From the NCBI GenBank assembly GCA_015680685.1, contig MNCI01011476.1, positions 40,794 to 104,793 on the forward strand: a stretch of DNA of 64,000 nucleotides, in the 5' to 3' direction. Position 1 is the stretch's first letter; every line of letters starts with the position of its first letter. The DNA comes from Gnetum montanum (Eukaryota; Streptophyta; Gnetopsida; Gnetales; Gnetaceae). The notes under the pieces are model-generated. The model ran no database searches, had not been told where the DNA came from, and saw nothing but the letters and a program-made list of their open reading frames with translations. Made by a program: the position numbers and the translations under genes. This document shows positions 21,881-33,625 of the stretch, piece by piece.

Positions 21881-22690
21881 ATTGGAATTCAAACTACCAA
21901 AGGAGAGAAAAATTGAACGTAAGAAAAATGAAGGAGGTACATGATGTGAGGATGTTCCCATAGTATAAGTTGAAATTACTATTGGGGTTACTATAGGATT
22001 TGATATAGAAATAAAGATTGGTGGTAGAGTTTGTATATTCAAAGTGCTTATTGGTTGGGTAGTTCCTCCAATTGTGGTTACATATTGATATTTGGGTAGT
22101 ATTTAGATTTTGAGACCCTACTCCCATGGTTGAACTCATGGTTGTAGTTGGAATATCAAATAGAGGATTAACAAATATTAAATAATTTTGTGTTTTTTCT
22201 TTGGGATTTTGTGCTGTTAAATGGGAAAAAAAGTCAAATATTAATTGTATTAGTTCCTCATGGTCTTATTTTTGAGTGACTTTCATAGGTTTATAAAGGC
22301 TAAGAGTGCTCCTAGAAGGTTAAATTCATGTTGGTTTCCTTGGTTGCTTTGTTGATTTTATTTAACAAGAACACTCTTCGTTGGCACATTCATGGGCTAC
22401 CATTCCTAAGAATTTACAAACTAGTTTAATAACCCCTACTATGATGACTTTAATTGCAACTTTTTTGATAGTTTCAGCTAGTTGTACGATAAGAGGAGCT
22501 CATTCCTAGGATTTTTCCTTATTTTTGAATTTTTAATGCAAAAAAAAAACAAGTAAAAGAAACCATTTCTCAAATTACTTAAATAAAATTAACATAAAAT
22601 AAAATAAAATAAAATCTACTTGGAATGTGAAATTATAAAATGAAATTAAAACATACAAAACTCTTGATGAAGACTAACTCTATTGGCCTC
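21881..22690 (-). other. Athila-like 5' leader
   Basis: The region between gag and the primer site. It has poly-A and poly-T runs and short open frames without family features. No separate gene is supported. Confidence 0.4.
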
Positions 22691-22721
22691 CACACCAAAT
22701 TGATGAGCCAATCAAAATTTG
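22691..22721 (-). promoter_or_regulatory. Primer binding site region next to LTR-C
   Basis: On the minus strand the LTR end is followed by 'GGCTCATCAATTTGGTGTGG', a worn form of the Athila-type primer site. The same context occurs at 10250-10281. Confidence 0.5.
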
Positions 22722-23963
22722 GTGCTAGATTATTTTAAATATTTATCTTTCTTTCATTGTAGAGATTGTCACTTCGTCTATGGCTGACCTGCGAGTTGTA
22801 TCTATGAAGGAATGGTCCAAAGTCAAAAGATCATCAGGATAATAAATAATTAGAATTGAATTCAATTAAATTCCACACTTATGACTATCACTCATAAGTA
22901 TAATAATAAATTTTCATATATTAAGTTCAAGAAAAAAATGAATAATTAAATCAAATTAAAATTATAAATAATAATTCAAAATCACAAGGGAGACTTTGCC
23001 TAATTTGTAATTTTATCTTGTTGTTTTCATAATGCAATAACTTCGACATCTGTCCAATGGGCTTCAAGAGTTTCCGAAAGGCTTAATAGATCCTCAACAT
23101 AAATCACAAGGACAATTAATCTCAATTTGATGTGGAATCTGCATAGGTATTGATTCTTTCTCTTTCCTATTCTCTATTCTCTTTTTCAAGGAAAATGAAA
23201 ATAATAATAATTATTATTATTACCTTTCTCATGGTGTGGCATGTATTATTTATACTTTCAAATGTTTAAAAATAATCAAATCAATCATGGTTCAATCGGA
23301 TATTGATCCATGATTATAGGGGTAAATACTATTGTTAACATTTCAATTTACAAAATTAAATTTTGTATGTAATCTTTTGGTTAATGAGGGAGAGAAACAA
23401 CAATGATAATGTTGGGATCACGGTCTTCGTTTATCGTGAGACTTTCTAGCCTCTAGATCTCCTGCATAGGCACCAACTGCTACTGTTGATGGTGCTGACG
23501 TTGATTGGGACTACCACCTCCTATTCACTATTGCCTACTGTCCTTGTTGCGCACTACAACTGCATGTTGTGCATTGTGACTAATATGCCTACTCTAACTC
23601 GCCTACTATCATTGTGTTTGGAAACCCTTGCTCAATTACTACCATGACCTCAAACCCTAACCCTAGTAAGGTTGGGAGAGGTAGAGTCAAGGTTGTGCCA
23701 CGTGCTGTTGCTACCACCGCCAGTGCCACCAATGCCACTACATGCAACACATGGATGGGCTTGTTGCCCTAATTCTTTATATACAATGTTTTTATAATGT
23801 TTACATAAATATAATAACTATANNNNNNNNNNNNNNNNNNNNNNNNNNNNNNNNNNTAATAGTAATTAAAGCCCAATAACAATTAATTATATAAAATTAG
23901 TTAAAATATATCCCTTTATTATAGGTACTTATTTAAAATTGACCTAATTTTTGGGGTTTAATA
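22722..23963 (-). mobile_element. LTR-C, 5' LTR of the Athila-like element
   Basis: Minus-strand LTR from about 23963 (TTAAACCCCAAAAATT) to 22722. The middle has the 'tggatgggcttgttgccc' and telomere-like 'aaaccctaaccctag' blocks shared with LTR-B. The 3' part is shared with LTR-A. A TATA-like AT-rich stretch and (AAT)n lie near 23190-23225. The 34-N gap falls in its AT-rich section. Confidence 0.7.
23823..23856. other. Assembly gap (34 N)
   Basis: A run of N within the AT-rich section of LTR-C; the true length is unknown. Confidence 0.98.
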
Positions 23964-24297
23964 AAGACCTGGATGACAAAAGGTTCCCTTGGAGGCATTC
24001 ATGATGGTACTCTCATAATGAAGGAAGTTCTTGAGCTATGAGAAGTTGAAGAAGCCCTTTCGGTATAGAGGGGTACTTGGATCATGAATGGTTCTCTTGT
24101 CGGTCTCTAATTGTCATCGCTGTTGAATGCTGAAATAACATAGGAGCTATCGTTAGCATTCAATGAGTATTTGTAGACCTGTATCAATTGGTTTTGTTGC
24201 CGAATTGTGTTAGAAGCATATAAGACTAGTTCCCCCCTATTTATCATCCTTTGTAGGTCATCCTTCAGCACAACAAACTCATGGGTGCCCAACAAAA
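23964..24297 (-). pseudogene. Tat-like gag C-terminal region, right part (T1)
   Basis: Continuation of the T1 gag cut at 9104. The minus frame contains 'HEFVVLKDDLQRMINRGELVLYASN', matching 'LALKDDLQKMIDKGELVL' in T2 (about 58940-59040). This is the segment after the C..H..GH-type knuckle of Tat gag. Homology to T2 ends at ~24297 ('gggtgcccaac'). Confidence 0.7.
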
Positions 24298-24554
24298 GGA
24301 CCTTAATTAAGCATGAAGTCTAGAACCTAAATGGTTCTAAACTTCATCTTCAGCTAGCAATTACAAAGAGAGAAGAAGTTTTCTAAGTTAAAAATTTTTA
24401 TGCAGATTATGTGTAGTAACTAAAGAGAGTTGGCAAAGATTGAATGAGATGCTAGAAAAAGTAAAGAAATTGGAAAATGTGGGAGAAGCTACTAAACATG
24501 AACTATAAATATGGTATAAATGATAGATATTGAAAGTAGCAAAAAGTGCATTCA
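24298..24554. other. Unassigned AT-rich stretch
   Basis: No gene or family recognised. It begins where the T1 gag homology breaks and ends at a 16-bp inverted repeat. Confidence 0.3.
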
Positions 24555-25520
24555 GGGAATTTCACCCCTCATCAACATGCCTTTGATGATAGTTGCATCC
24601 CAAAAACATATATGGTAGCAAATAAGTTATAGGAAAAACATGACCTTTGTGGTGGATACATGTTGAAAAGAAAAAATAGCAAGCCATACATTTGCAAATG
24701 TGGGGATGGACTAATAGTCTAAAGATTAGAAATTCAGAATATCACCATTGAGTTATTTTTCTTTTGTTGCAATGAAAAAAGTTAGCTTTTAGCTTTTATC
24801 TTTTTGCTCTATTACTTTTATGCTTAGCATAGAATTTGTAGTTTTGTTCCTACACTTCTTTTCTTTCTTGTCACTTTCTAATCTATCTTAAATGCATGAG
24901 ATCTTTTCATAAACTTAAAAATTTCTATTTTTTCTTGTTTTCTAAAAATATAAATCTTTCTTTTCTATATGTTCTTCTCTATCTCTCATTCTTCTAGTTG
25001 CCTTCTACTTCTTAATAAGAGACAACTACAATTTTCCAACCCTTGTACATCCACTTGGCACACCAAAAAAATTCCTTACATACTTCTTTGTCTTGACCAC
25101 TTCTTAAATTGTTACTACAACATCATGGCATTTACCATAAGAAATGACCCCTCTCATCTACAAAGAGGATTTCAACCAAATTCTTAAATGTGAGGGTTCT
25201 CTTAAACCCTATACTTATACTTAGTTGGCTTTGCTAAGAAGATGCAAGTCTATAGAACATGATCTCAAACATGATTTCTTGTTAAATAAATTCATAAAAG
25301 CTTCATGCTTTTTTATTAGGAACAATTTCAACTGTCCTATTCCAATCTCCAAAATGGCTTGTATATTTGGAATTTTCTTATTATATTTTCCAAAACATGA
25401 AAATCCTTGTTTTGATAACTTAGGGCCCTCCTCTTCTATTTATTCTTGATACCTAACACTCATTTTTCACTCTATAGCATTGCATGATTATAAAACATAC
25501 TAAAGAGGGGTGAAATTCCC
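24555..25520. repeat. 966-bp segment bounded by 16-bp perfect inverted repeats
   Basis: GGGAATTTCACCCCTC at 24555-24570 is exactly inverted at 25505-25520. The two face each other like terminal inverted repeats of a small DNA transposon. No clear target duplication and no transposase are seen. The interior holds the first unit of a ~780-bp tandem duplication. Confidence 0.5.
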
Positions 25521-26240
25521 CAAAAATATTTTGTACTATTATAATGAACAAAGTTAATTTTTAGCTTTTTTCTTTATTATTTCTCAACTTAGTGTAGAAT
25601 TTGTAGCATTGTTCCTATATTTCTAGTCTTTTCTTTCTTATCACTTTTTGATCTTTCTTAGATACATGATATCTTTTCATAAACTTAAATTTTTTTATTT
25701 TTTCTCATTGTCTAAAAAGATAAACCTTGCTATTTTAGATGTTCTTCCTAGTTCCCCATTTTTCTCATTGCCTCTTACTTCTCATGAAGAAGCAACTACA
25801 TAACCAATTGTAGATTCTTTCATATGATCTCGAACACTAGATTTAATGGATTACTACATGAATCTACTCGCAAGTCCATGTCATGTCCACCACCTAGCCC
25901 TTGTAGACTCACTCAGCACATAAGAAGATTCCTTGGATGCTTCTTCCAATTGACTAGTTCTTGAACTGTTGCTATAACATCATGGTGTTTACAATTGAAA
26001 ATGAGCCCATCTCATCTGCAAATTTGATTTTAACCAAATCTTAGAACATGAGGATTCTCTTAAATCCTATATTTACTTGGCTTTGCCAGAAAGAACCAAG
26101 TCTCTAAAACATCATTCAAGATGTGATCGCTTATTGAAGAAATCCTTAAAAGCTTTGTGCTTTTTTTGTTAGGAACAATTATAAGTGTTCTTGCATTACC
26201 ACCATAACAATCTATATGTTTAAGATTTTTTTTAATCACC
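24765..26240. repeat. ~780-bp tandem duplication (two diverged units)
   Basis: Unit 1 (about 24765-25480) and unit 2 (about 25545-26240) share ordered blocks: 'agaatttgtag', 'atcttttcataaacttaaa', 'agaagcaactac'/'agagacaactac', 'acatcatgg', 'gaggattct', and 'ttaggaacaatt'. Divergence is considerable. Short frames inside either unit are not conserved between them, so neither seems to code. Confidence 0.7.
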
Positions 26241-26770
26241 AAATCATGACAATCCTATTTTTTTAATTGTCAAAAAATCACAACCTTATTTTTTAATTGC
26301 TAAAACATAACAACCCTTTTTTTAATTATCAAAACATGACAACCTTATTTTTTTAATTATCACAACCTAACAACCCTATTTTTAATTACTAAAAGATGCT
26401 AAACCTATTTTTTTAATTGTCAAAACATGAAAACCCTATTTTTTAATTGAAAAAACAGTACAACCTTTTTTTAATTATCAAAATATGATAATATTATTTT
26501 TTAATTATCAAACCATGATAATCCTATTTTTAATTATCAAACCGTTATAACCTTATTTTTTAAATTGTCAAAACATGACAACCTTATTATTTAATTGAAA
26601 AAGCATAATAATCTTATTTTTTTAATTGTTAAAATATGACAATCTCCTTGTTTTTTTTTTAATTTTCAAAACATGACAACCCTATTTTTTTAATTAGCAA
26701 AACATGATAACCCTATTTTCTTAATTACCAAAACATGACAACCCTCTTTTTCTAATTGTCAAAACATAAT
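26241..26770. repeat. ~31-bp minisatellite, about 16 units
   Basis: Units of the form 'acaaccctattttttaatt' followed by 'gtcaaaacatg' repeat from about 26241 to 26765 with variable T-run length. It ends directly before the left LTR of the next gypsy element at 26776. Confidence 0.9.
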
Positions 26771-26775
26771 GACAA

Positions 26776-27190
26776 TGTAATGATTCCTCCCTTAAAAAAT
26801 ACTATTCAATGTCACCTAAGAGTTCTGAGAGTAAAAATGGAAGAGGGTAGACTCACGGCGGACTATGCCTTCAACATAGCCTATTCACAACATAGAGCAC
26901 ACACCAATTAGTCAATGGTTAGAGGTGCTAGAGTCCTTGTATGCATCAACTATGTAACTAGACCAACAAGGTATGCTTACACACACATATTACAAGAACA
27001 TGACACATTATTCTTCTAGAAGGATTATGACACATTCCTATACTAATTCATCTAGCACTAATCCCCACTCCAAAGAGAGTGGTGGACAAAGCATCAAAGC
27101 TGAAGCTCCTCTACAAATCCACATATCCTTATGACAAGGTTGATAAGAAATCAAGGCTCATGTAGTTCTAAATGATGGTTAGAATAGCAT
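26776..27190 (-). mobile_element. Left LTR of chromovirus-like gypsy element
   Basis: It begins TGTAATGATT at 26776 and aligns with 31593-32010 through 'gaagaggatgaactca'/'gaagagggtagactca', 'gcatagagca', 'ggttagaggtgctagagtc' and 'ctaaatgatg' blocks. Read on the minus strand this is the 3' LTR. The exact minus-strand start is not located because homology continues into the 3' region. Confidence 0.65.
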
Positions 27191-28560
27191 CTTGATATTC
27201 TCCAACCTGTCATACATTTCTTCTTTTTCTAGGCTACACTATGACTTACATCATCTACTAGTTTCCCATAGCCTATCAACCATATACATTCACAAGGACA
27301 AATCGATATGATTTTTAGTGCAAAAAATCATATACTAAGAGTGTGCCACTCTTCCCGAGTATCCTCCTCTAAAGATGTACCTTGCCAATGTATTAGGAAT
27401 TCAACTTTCTCATCTAGGGCACATCCTATGATATGCATATTAATAATGGAGTGAATCCATCATCCTTTTACTACTTCTATGTTTAGAGGTCTCTTGGACC
27501 TAAGTATAGAGGTCCAAGAGATTGAACTTTTTGAGCATAGAGACATGGAATACTAGGTGATATTTTGCTAGATTAGCTAGCATTTATAATTTGTAGGCAA
27601 CTGGATTAACCTAAGTAAGGACCTTAAAATATTTATCATAACATCAAAGAAATTTCTAGCTAGCATCCTTTTTTGGCCTCATCTACTTGATATAATTCAT
27701 CTTTAACAATGCTTATTCTCCAACCATAAACTCCAATGATCTCCTCTTATTATCTAATTACTTCTTCATCTACATGATGAAGTTTTCCAAGTATAAACTG
27801 GTAACTTAAATGCATATGGTCTAGGACTTCACAAATTCATCTACTGAAGGATTAAAATCTTAATGGAATGTTTTCACCAACTTAAGAATTTTTGGTTTCC
27901 TTTCCAAGTTTACTCTATTGAAGAGAATCCAATGGAAAATTTTTTAATGGTGTAACTAATTTAAGCCAATGCCACCAAGGAAATCCAATTCTTCTAATCA
28001 AATTAAGTAAAATACTATAGATATCCTTCAAAATCCATGTTGACCTAATCCATTTGCCTAACTGTATAAGGATGGTACCCTGAGAAAAATTTAAGCTTTG
28101 TCCCCAATAACTAGAATAACTTTCACCAAAAATCACATGTGAACTAGAATCCATGATCAAAGATGATGCTTGATGGTAATCCAAAGTATCACATGATGTT
28201 GTTGAGAAATAAGAATGTTGCATCGTCAACCATGTAAGGAGCATAGCATGGGATTAAGATGGCATACTTTAGTAACTTATCCATAACTACAAGGATGCTA
28301 GAATATCCCTGTATCATTGAAAGTACTATGAAGAAATTCATGGAGATAGCCATTCATGGTAACTTTGGAATTTTCCAAGAGATGAAGTATACCCCTTGAT
28401 GTTTCATTCAAACTATTACCCTAATGATATACTAGATAGCTTTGCACAAAATTGGCCATGTTGACCCCAAATTTGACCAATAGAACTATCACTCCACTAA
28501 TGTCATCATGTGTTTGTGACCTAGGTGGATAGCCTATAAAGTGTTATGGCATTCATCAAT
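27191..28560 (-). pseudogene. Chromovirus-like gypsy 3' region and integrase remnant
   Basis: Degenerate minus-strand sequence. Around 28040-28110 the 'FFSGYHPYTVRQMD' step corresponds to the gypsy integrase 'YHPQTDGQTE' block, with a stop just after it. Neighbouring frames show 'SLIMDSSSHVIF' and 'GQSLNFSQG', i.e. the D-containing and GT-L-FS parts. The remainder (27191-27740) is 3' non-coding. The stretch 27191-28050 has a diverged copy at about 32620-33478. Confidence 0.6.
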
Positions 28561-30000
28561 GATTCTAGAATGCAATTCATCCCAATTGGAAACATCTTTT
28601 TAAGTTTTCTTGAACATGAGTAGTTCATCTTCTTTACTAAAATTTGAGTCACCTCCATCATGGACTAGTTTCAACAACTCTTGAGCACATTGATCATGTT
28701 GTAACTCACCCTTGATCTTTTTAGGAGTTCATGGTTAGTCATCACCCAATAGCTATTAAGATGCCCCAAAACTTCCATTGAACTCACCTATGGACATTTA
28801 CTCAATGCATATGTAACCATATACTCCCTACCTAGTTGATAGAAAAATTGAAGGTTGAACTCTTGTAAAATGTCTAACCATTGAGCTTTCTTTAGCTTCA
28901 ACTTAGACTAATTGAGAATGTAATTGATGATAGTATTATCAGTTTTGACTATCATAGGACCCTCAAAGAGATAGTGTCACAATTGTGAAGGCAATGTATA
29001 ATGAAAAATGTAACGTTTTCATGCAGTGGACACAACTATTTAGTCTAGTTCAATTTCTTTGATTCAAATACAACAAGATAATTGTCTTGAAAAGTACCTT
29101 ACTAATTACCTCATCTAAAGCATCTATTTAAACTTCAAATAATTTTAAAAACTCAAGAAGGACCAACATATGTTGAGTTGTAAGGTTTGTTCTAATCTTG
29201 TCAAATTTTTGTTGACATTGGAAACTTCAGTTTCAAGAAACATCCTTCTTTTGCAAATTCATCAATGTTTCCATCACACTATAGAATCCATGAATAAGCC
29301 TCTTGTATTAACTCATCAAACCTATAAATTTTTACAATCGATGCAAATCTTTTGAAATAGTCAAAGTGGCAATGGCCTCCACTTTTTGGATCTAGTTTCA
29401 CCTTACTCCGGCAATGTTGTGGCCAAGAAACATTAGCTCTAGCTTAGCAAACTCACATTTTTTCCAATTGAAATACAATTTGTGCCCCCATAATTTAAAT
29501 AAAACTAAGTCCAAATGTTGAAGATATTTTTTTATTGAATGAGAGTAGACCAGAATATTATCAAGCTACACCATAATAAACTTATCTAGGAACAGACAAA
29601 ACACTTCATTCATGAGAGTACAAAATATGGTAAGAGCATTACGTAAGCCAATGGGCATGACCATCCAATTATATGATTTATAAAAAATGATATATGTTTT
29701 TTTCTCTTCATCCCCTTCTATAATCTATACTTGATAGTAGTCTTGATAGAGGTGGAAGTAAGAAAAAACTTAAACCCTTGTAAGTTGGTCAAACAGGTCT
29801 GAAACCAATTGTACTAAATGCCTATTCTTGATGGTATTATTATTGAGTAACTTAAAGTCATAACATAATCTCAATTATCCATCCTCCTTAGAAAAAACAT
29901 AAGAGCATCATATGAAGATTTTGAGGGTCTAATGTAACCCATCTCTATAAGCTTTCTAATTTCTTTCTCAACTTGACCAACTAATAAGTAATCATTCTAT
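28561..30000 (-). pseudogene. Chromovirus-like gypsy RNase H and reverse transcriptase
   Basis: Broken minus-strand frames. The catalytic box reads 'LDNILVYSHS' (near 29545-29570, second aspartate changed to N), followed by 'YLQHLDLVLFKLW' and 'NWKKCEFAKLELMFLGHNI' (29400-29480), which is the classic gypsy RT thumb. Downstream sequence to ~28600 suits RNase H and the linker. Several stops are present throughout. Confidence 0.75.
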
Positions 30001-31573
30001 GAGGTCATTGACTATAAGGGGAAATTCCTAGAAATAGCTCAATTTTATGATCAACCATCCATCATTTTGGAAACTCTCCTAGTAACTCCACTAGCATCAA
30101 GTCATTATACATTTTCAACACATTCTCCACCTACACATTCACCCATATAGAACTCCCATAATCCATATCTCTAAGCATCATAAGAAACATTTGTTGGATC
30201 AAGTCCCTAACAACCTATTTCATTATCATGGATAAGACAATTTTGGCTTCCCTATCAATGCTAATTCCTCATGTCACAGATGTTTTCACCTAGCAAGGTA
30301 AATCCTCATACATAATGTAGAGAGATTCTAGGTATGAAAGAACTCCCACTTTTTCCTTCTTTAATAATTCTTATTTAAGAATGACTTAGAAAGAATCAAT
30401 GTCCAAGATAGAGAAGTCTAGTTTTCCACTTCACTAACTAACCTTTACAATCACGTCCTTCACTAACTTTGTATCTACTACCAGACTAGTTATTAATTCT
30501 AGTGCCTCTATATAGTTAAATCTTATGATTTCTTATCTCTCTCTAGATCCATGGTTTTAGATCATTAAGGAAGGGACATAACTTCAAAACCTCATCCAAC
30601 ACATGAATTTGCAAGAGCACTTTTTGGTATTCATAGAGAAAATCTTTTAACTTCCCTATCTATTATAGTTATCATAACTACACCCAAGCATTGTTAATGG
30701 AAGTGCAGGAGTGGAAGTTTTTAATAAGAGAAATTCTAAGATCATCTTATGTTTCAATCGACTACTAAACCATCCCTAACTTCATTTCACAAATAATGTC
30801 TAGCCACCAAGCTTGAGAAACACCATCTAAACATTAAGAGGAAATGTTAAATTTCATTTCTTCTAAATAGTTATTCATTTCAAGGAAGCACTCCATCCTA
30901 AAGATGAAGGCATCCAGAAGATTGTTATCACAATTACTCTTATACATCTTAGGCTCTTTAGCTTAAAAATTTTGGATGAACCACTTCAAACTAGACGCCA
31001 CTACTTTTATATGAACAACCAATAAGTTTTGCAATTTCTCATTTCTCACTTTAAGCTTTTCTAACTATGCCTTTATGGTATTTATCATTTACAAGACATC
31101 ATCCATTGAGACTTGAACATTATTAATAATGTTACCCATTTTTTCAACATGATTCTAAAGCACAAAATTTTGGGCTATGTTGAGAGCTTATGCTTCACAT
31201 GTAAATTCATTTTTTCAAGGTACAAGATGTTCAACCTATCAACAAGATCATGAACCATTTTGACTCTTTTGGTCACTAGTAGATGACTAATGTTCACATT
31301 GTCAACTTCAAGAAGCTTACCCCATAATTGTTGTACCTTATAAAGGGAGTTAGGCTTCCTAATAGGCATCTCATCATCATCACTTAGGTTCTCAATTTTA
31401 CAATTCATATCATGTACCTTGACATGCATATGCTCTTCCATGTCAACATGAGGGTTAGAGCTAGTAAGAGTCTCACCAAAGATGTAACTTCCTTTTCTCT
31501 TCTTCTTGAGTGCTATGGCTTACCAAGGATCAGGAAACAAATAATAAATCATCACCAAACTCACAACATGAAC
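30001..31573 (-). pseudogene. Chromovirus-like gypsy gag and protease remnant
   Basis: Minus-strand sequence upstream of RT. The best open frame is 31441-31175 (88 codons: 'MEEHMHVKVHDMNCKIENL', acidic, helical), suiting a Gag N-terminus. Between 30000 and 31170 gag and protease are expected, but only scattered hydrophobic and charged runs can be read. Assignment rests on position between the primer site and RT. Confidence 0.5.
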
Positions 31574-31592
31574 CTTTGACTTTGATACTAAG
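31574..31592 (-). promoter_or_regulatory. tRNA-Met-type primer binding site
   Basis: Minus strand directly after the LTR end reads 'TTAGTATCAAAGTCAAAGG', a decayed form of TGGTATCAGAGCC, complementary to the 3' end of initiator tRNA-Met. This primer is usual for plant chromoviruses and supports both the LTR boundary at 31593 and the element direction. Confidence 0.65.
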
Positions 31593-32010
31593 TGTAATTA
31601 TGTCACCCTTGAGAAACACTAATTGATGCCACCTACAAGTCTTGAAAGCAATCATGGAAGAGGATGAACTCAAGGTGGACTATGCCTGTAGCATTTCATA
31701 CCTATTTATAGCATAGAGCATGCACACATTAGTTAATGATTAGAGGTGCTAGAGTCAATATACAAATTAATTATGTAACTAGATCAACAAGGCATATGCA
31801 TGTGCACATACAACAAGCACACAACACATCATTCTCCTACAAGGGCTATGACATGTTCTTATACTAACTTATCTAGCCCTAAGCCCCATTCCATCAGAAT
31901 GGTGGTGGCCCAAGCATCAAAGCCAAAGCTCCTTCACAAGTCTAAATATCATTTTAATGAGGTTCATAAGGAATTAAGGTCCATGTAATTCTAAATGATG
32001 ATTAGAATAT
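31593..32010 (-). mobile_element. Right LTR of chromovirus-like gypsy element
   Basis: It begins TGTAATTATG at 31593 beside the primer site and aligns with 26776-27190. On its right it runs into sequence matching the element's 3' region rather than unrelated flank, so this LTR is shared by two units in tandem. Confidence 0.65.
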
Positions 32011-33478
32011 CATGGAATCCAAAAGGATCTCCATGTTTCTTTGGTCGTTGTTTCAAACAGAAATAAGCTTCGATCCACCAAGAAGGTAGGTTTTTCTACA
32101 CTCTCTGCTGCTTAAAAGAATTAACATTCTTAGAGCATCCATTTTTTCAAACACAAAGGATCATAATAGATATCAAGGAACCTTAAAAATCTATAAGTGC
32201 ATCCAATAGTTGTAGATAGGAAGCTTCAATGACTAGGTTTCTTCAACTATAAAGCACAAAGTGTTGAATTCATCCTACCAACCAAGGCTTGGAGAAGTTT
32301 ATACAACCCAATTTTAGAAAGAAGAGGTTTATCCTTTTTCATGAAAACTATATCAACCTTTCTATCTAGACTAAAATCTACTTGCTTTACATGTAAGCTA
32401 GTCCTCTACTTCTAGTTATGAAACAAGAAAGTAGAATTGATCCTTTTGCAATCAAGAGGAGACTATTCATACCTTTGGGAAGCTACTCCTCATGCTTAGT
32501 GATAGCCTTTCACTAGCATGTGTATGGATCTTGGAATCTAGCCTTAGTATGACATCATCCAACTTCATAGCTAAAAGGGAAGACACATCGATTCTCTAAC
32601 TCTCAAAAGTGGTCTATCTTGGATCTAGTTTGTTATCCTCAAGTTTGTCACACATCATCTAGTGGATACCTCTAATCTACCATTCAAGTACATCCATAAG
32701 GAAAAATACATGTATTTTTTAGCATAGAGATTTATAATGAATATCTTCTAGTTTTAGAGAGTTATCCACTCTTTCTAGATATCCTTCTCTAAGAATCTAC
32801 TTTGCCAATGTACCATGAATTCAACTTTTAATCCAAAAAGCATCTTGTGATGTGCATGTTAATAATGAAGTGAATTCATCACCCTTTAAATGCTTCTATA
32901 TTTATAGGTCCCATAGATCTAATTATAGAGGATTCTTTATTCCCAAGATTAAAATTTTTGAGCATAGACACATAGAATAGTGAATGATATTTTGCTAGAT
33001 AATCTAGTAGTTGCAATTTATAGGCAACCAGATTGATCCAAGTAAGGACCTTTAAAGATCCATCATAACATCAAAGAAATTTCTAGTTAGAATTCTTTTT
33101 TAGCCTTATCTACCTCACATAATCCATCTTTAACAATGTTCACTCTCCAAATGTAAAATCAAATGGCCTCCTCTTGTTATTTATTTGCTTCTTCATATGT
33201 TAGACTTTTCCAAGTACAATCTAGTAACTTAGATGCAGTATATCTTGGCCTTGATAAATCTATTTACTAAAGGGTTAAAATCTTCATGCGAGGTTTTCAC
33301 CAATTGAGGAATGATTAGTTGAATTTACAAGACCAACTCTACCAGAAAGAATCCAGTGGCACATGATTTTTTAATGTTATGACTAAATTTAGCACTAGTA
33401 CAAAGAGCATCCAATTTTTTGATTATACTAAATAAAATGTCAAATATATTCTTCATGAACCCTATTAACCCATTACAT
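32011..33478 (-). mobile_element. Partial second chromovirus-like unit (3' region to integrase)
   Basis: About 32620-33478 is a diverged copy of 27191-28050, ending in the integrase region ('gaatccagtggcaca', 'aatgccacca'-type words). About 32011-32620 has no counterpart in the left unit and no recognisable gene. The copy stops at ~33478, where pararetrovirus-associated sequence begins. Confidence 0.55.
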
Positions 33479-33598
33479 CTATCATTATTAACTCATAAAA
33501 CTTCTTCTCTCTTTGTGTTTGTTGGCTAAAGATGTAATTTAAAATCTTTGATATTTCAAATTCTACGCTTAACTTTGGTCTTCTTATTGGACACCTAA
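33175..33598. repeat. Left ~425-bp direct repeat flanking the pararetrovirus
   Basis: From TGTTATTTATTT at 33175 to 'ggacacctaaa' at 33598; it matches 41048-41475 at an estimated ~95% by eye. The first ~300 bases are chromovirus integrase-derived (also at 27745-28050). The last ~120 are not, and they end two bases before the tRNA-Met primer site. Confidence 0.85.
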
Positions 33599-33600
33599 AA

Positions 33601-33613
33601 TGGTATCGAAGCC
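33601..33613 (+). promoter_or_regulatory. tRNA-Met primer binding site of the pararetrovirus
   Basis: TGGTATCGAAGCC differs from the standard TGGTATCAGAGCC at two bases. Caulimovirids prime minus-strand synthesis with initiator tRNA-Met, and by convention their genomes are numbered from this site. The first coding frame starts 13 bases downstream. Confidence 0.8.
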
Positions 33614-33625
33614 AAACAATCTAAT

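Larger units (their letters stand above)
9105..23963 (-). mobile_element. Athila-like Ty3/gypsy complex inserted in the gag of element T1
   Basis: The insertion begins with TGTGAAACC at 9105 and ends with GGTTTAATA near 23963. It is flanked by GAGAC (9100-9104) and AAGAC (23964-23968), a possible 5-bp target duplication with one mismatch. T2 gives an 'empty site' (near 58690-58735) that reads smoothly across this junction. Inside, read on the minus strand, are a 5' LTR (22722-23963), a primer site, gag, protease, RT, RNase H, integrase, a 3' non-coding region and a 3' LTR. Then follow a second 3' region plus LTR and an inverted LTR arm. The duplicated outer parts suggest recombination between copies after insertion. 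Confidence 0.7.

Noticed and set aside
27915-28244. 109-codon minus frame with several tryptophans
   Set aside because: Out-of-frame reading of a decayed gypsy integrase; the true motif (YHP..) is in a neighbouring frame.
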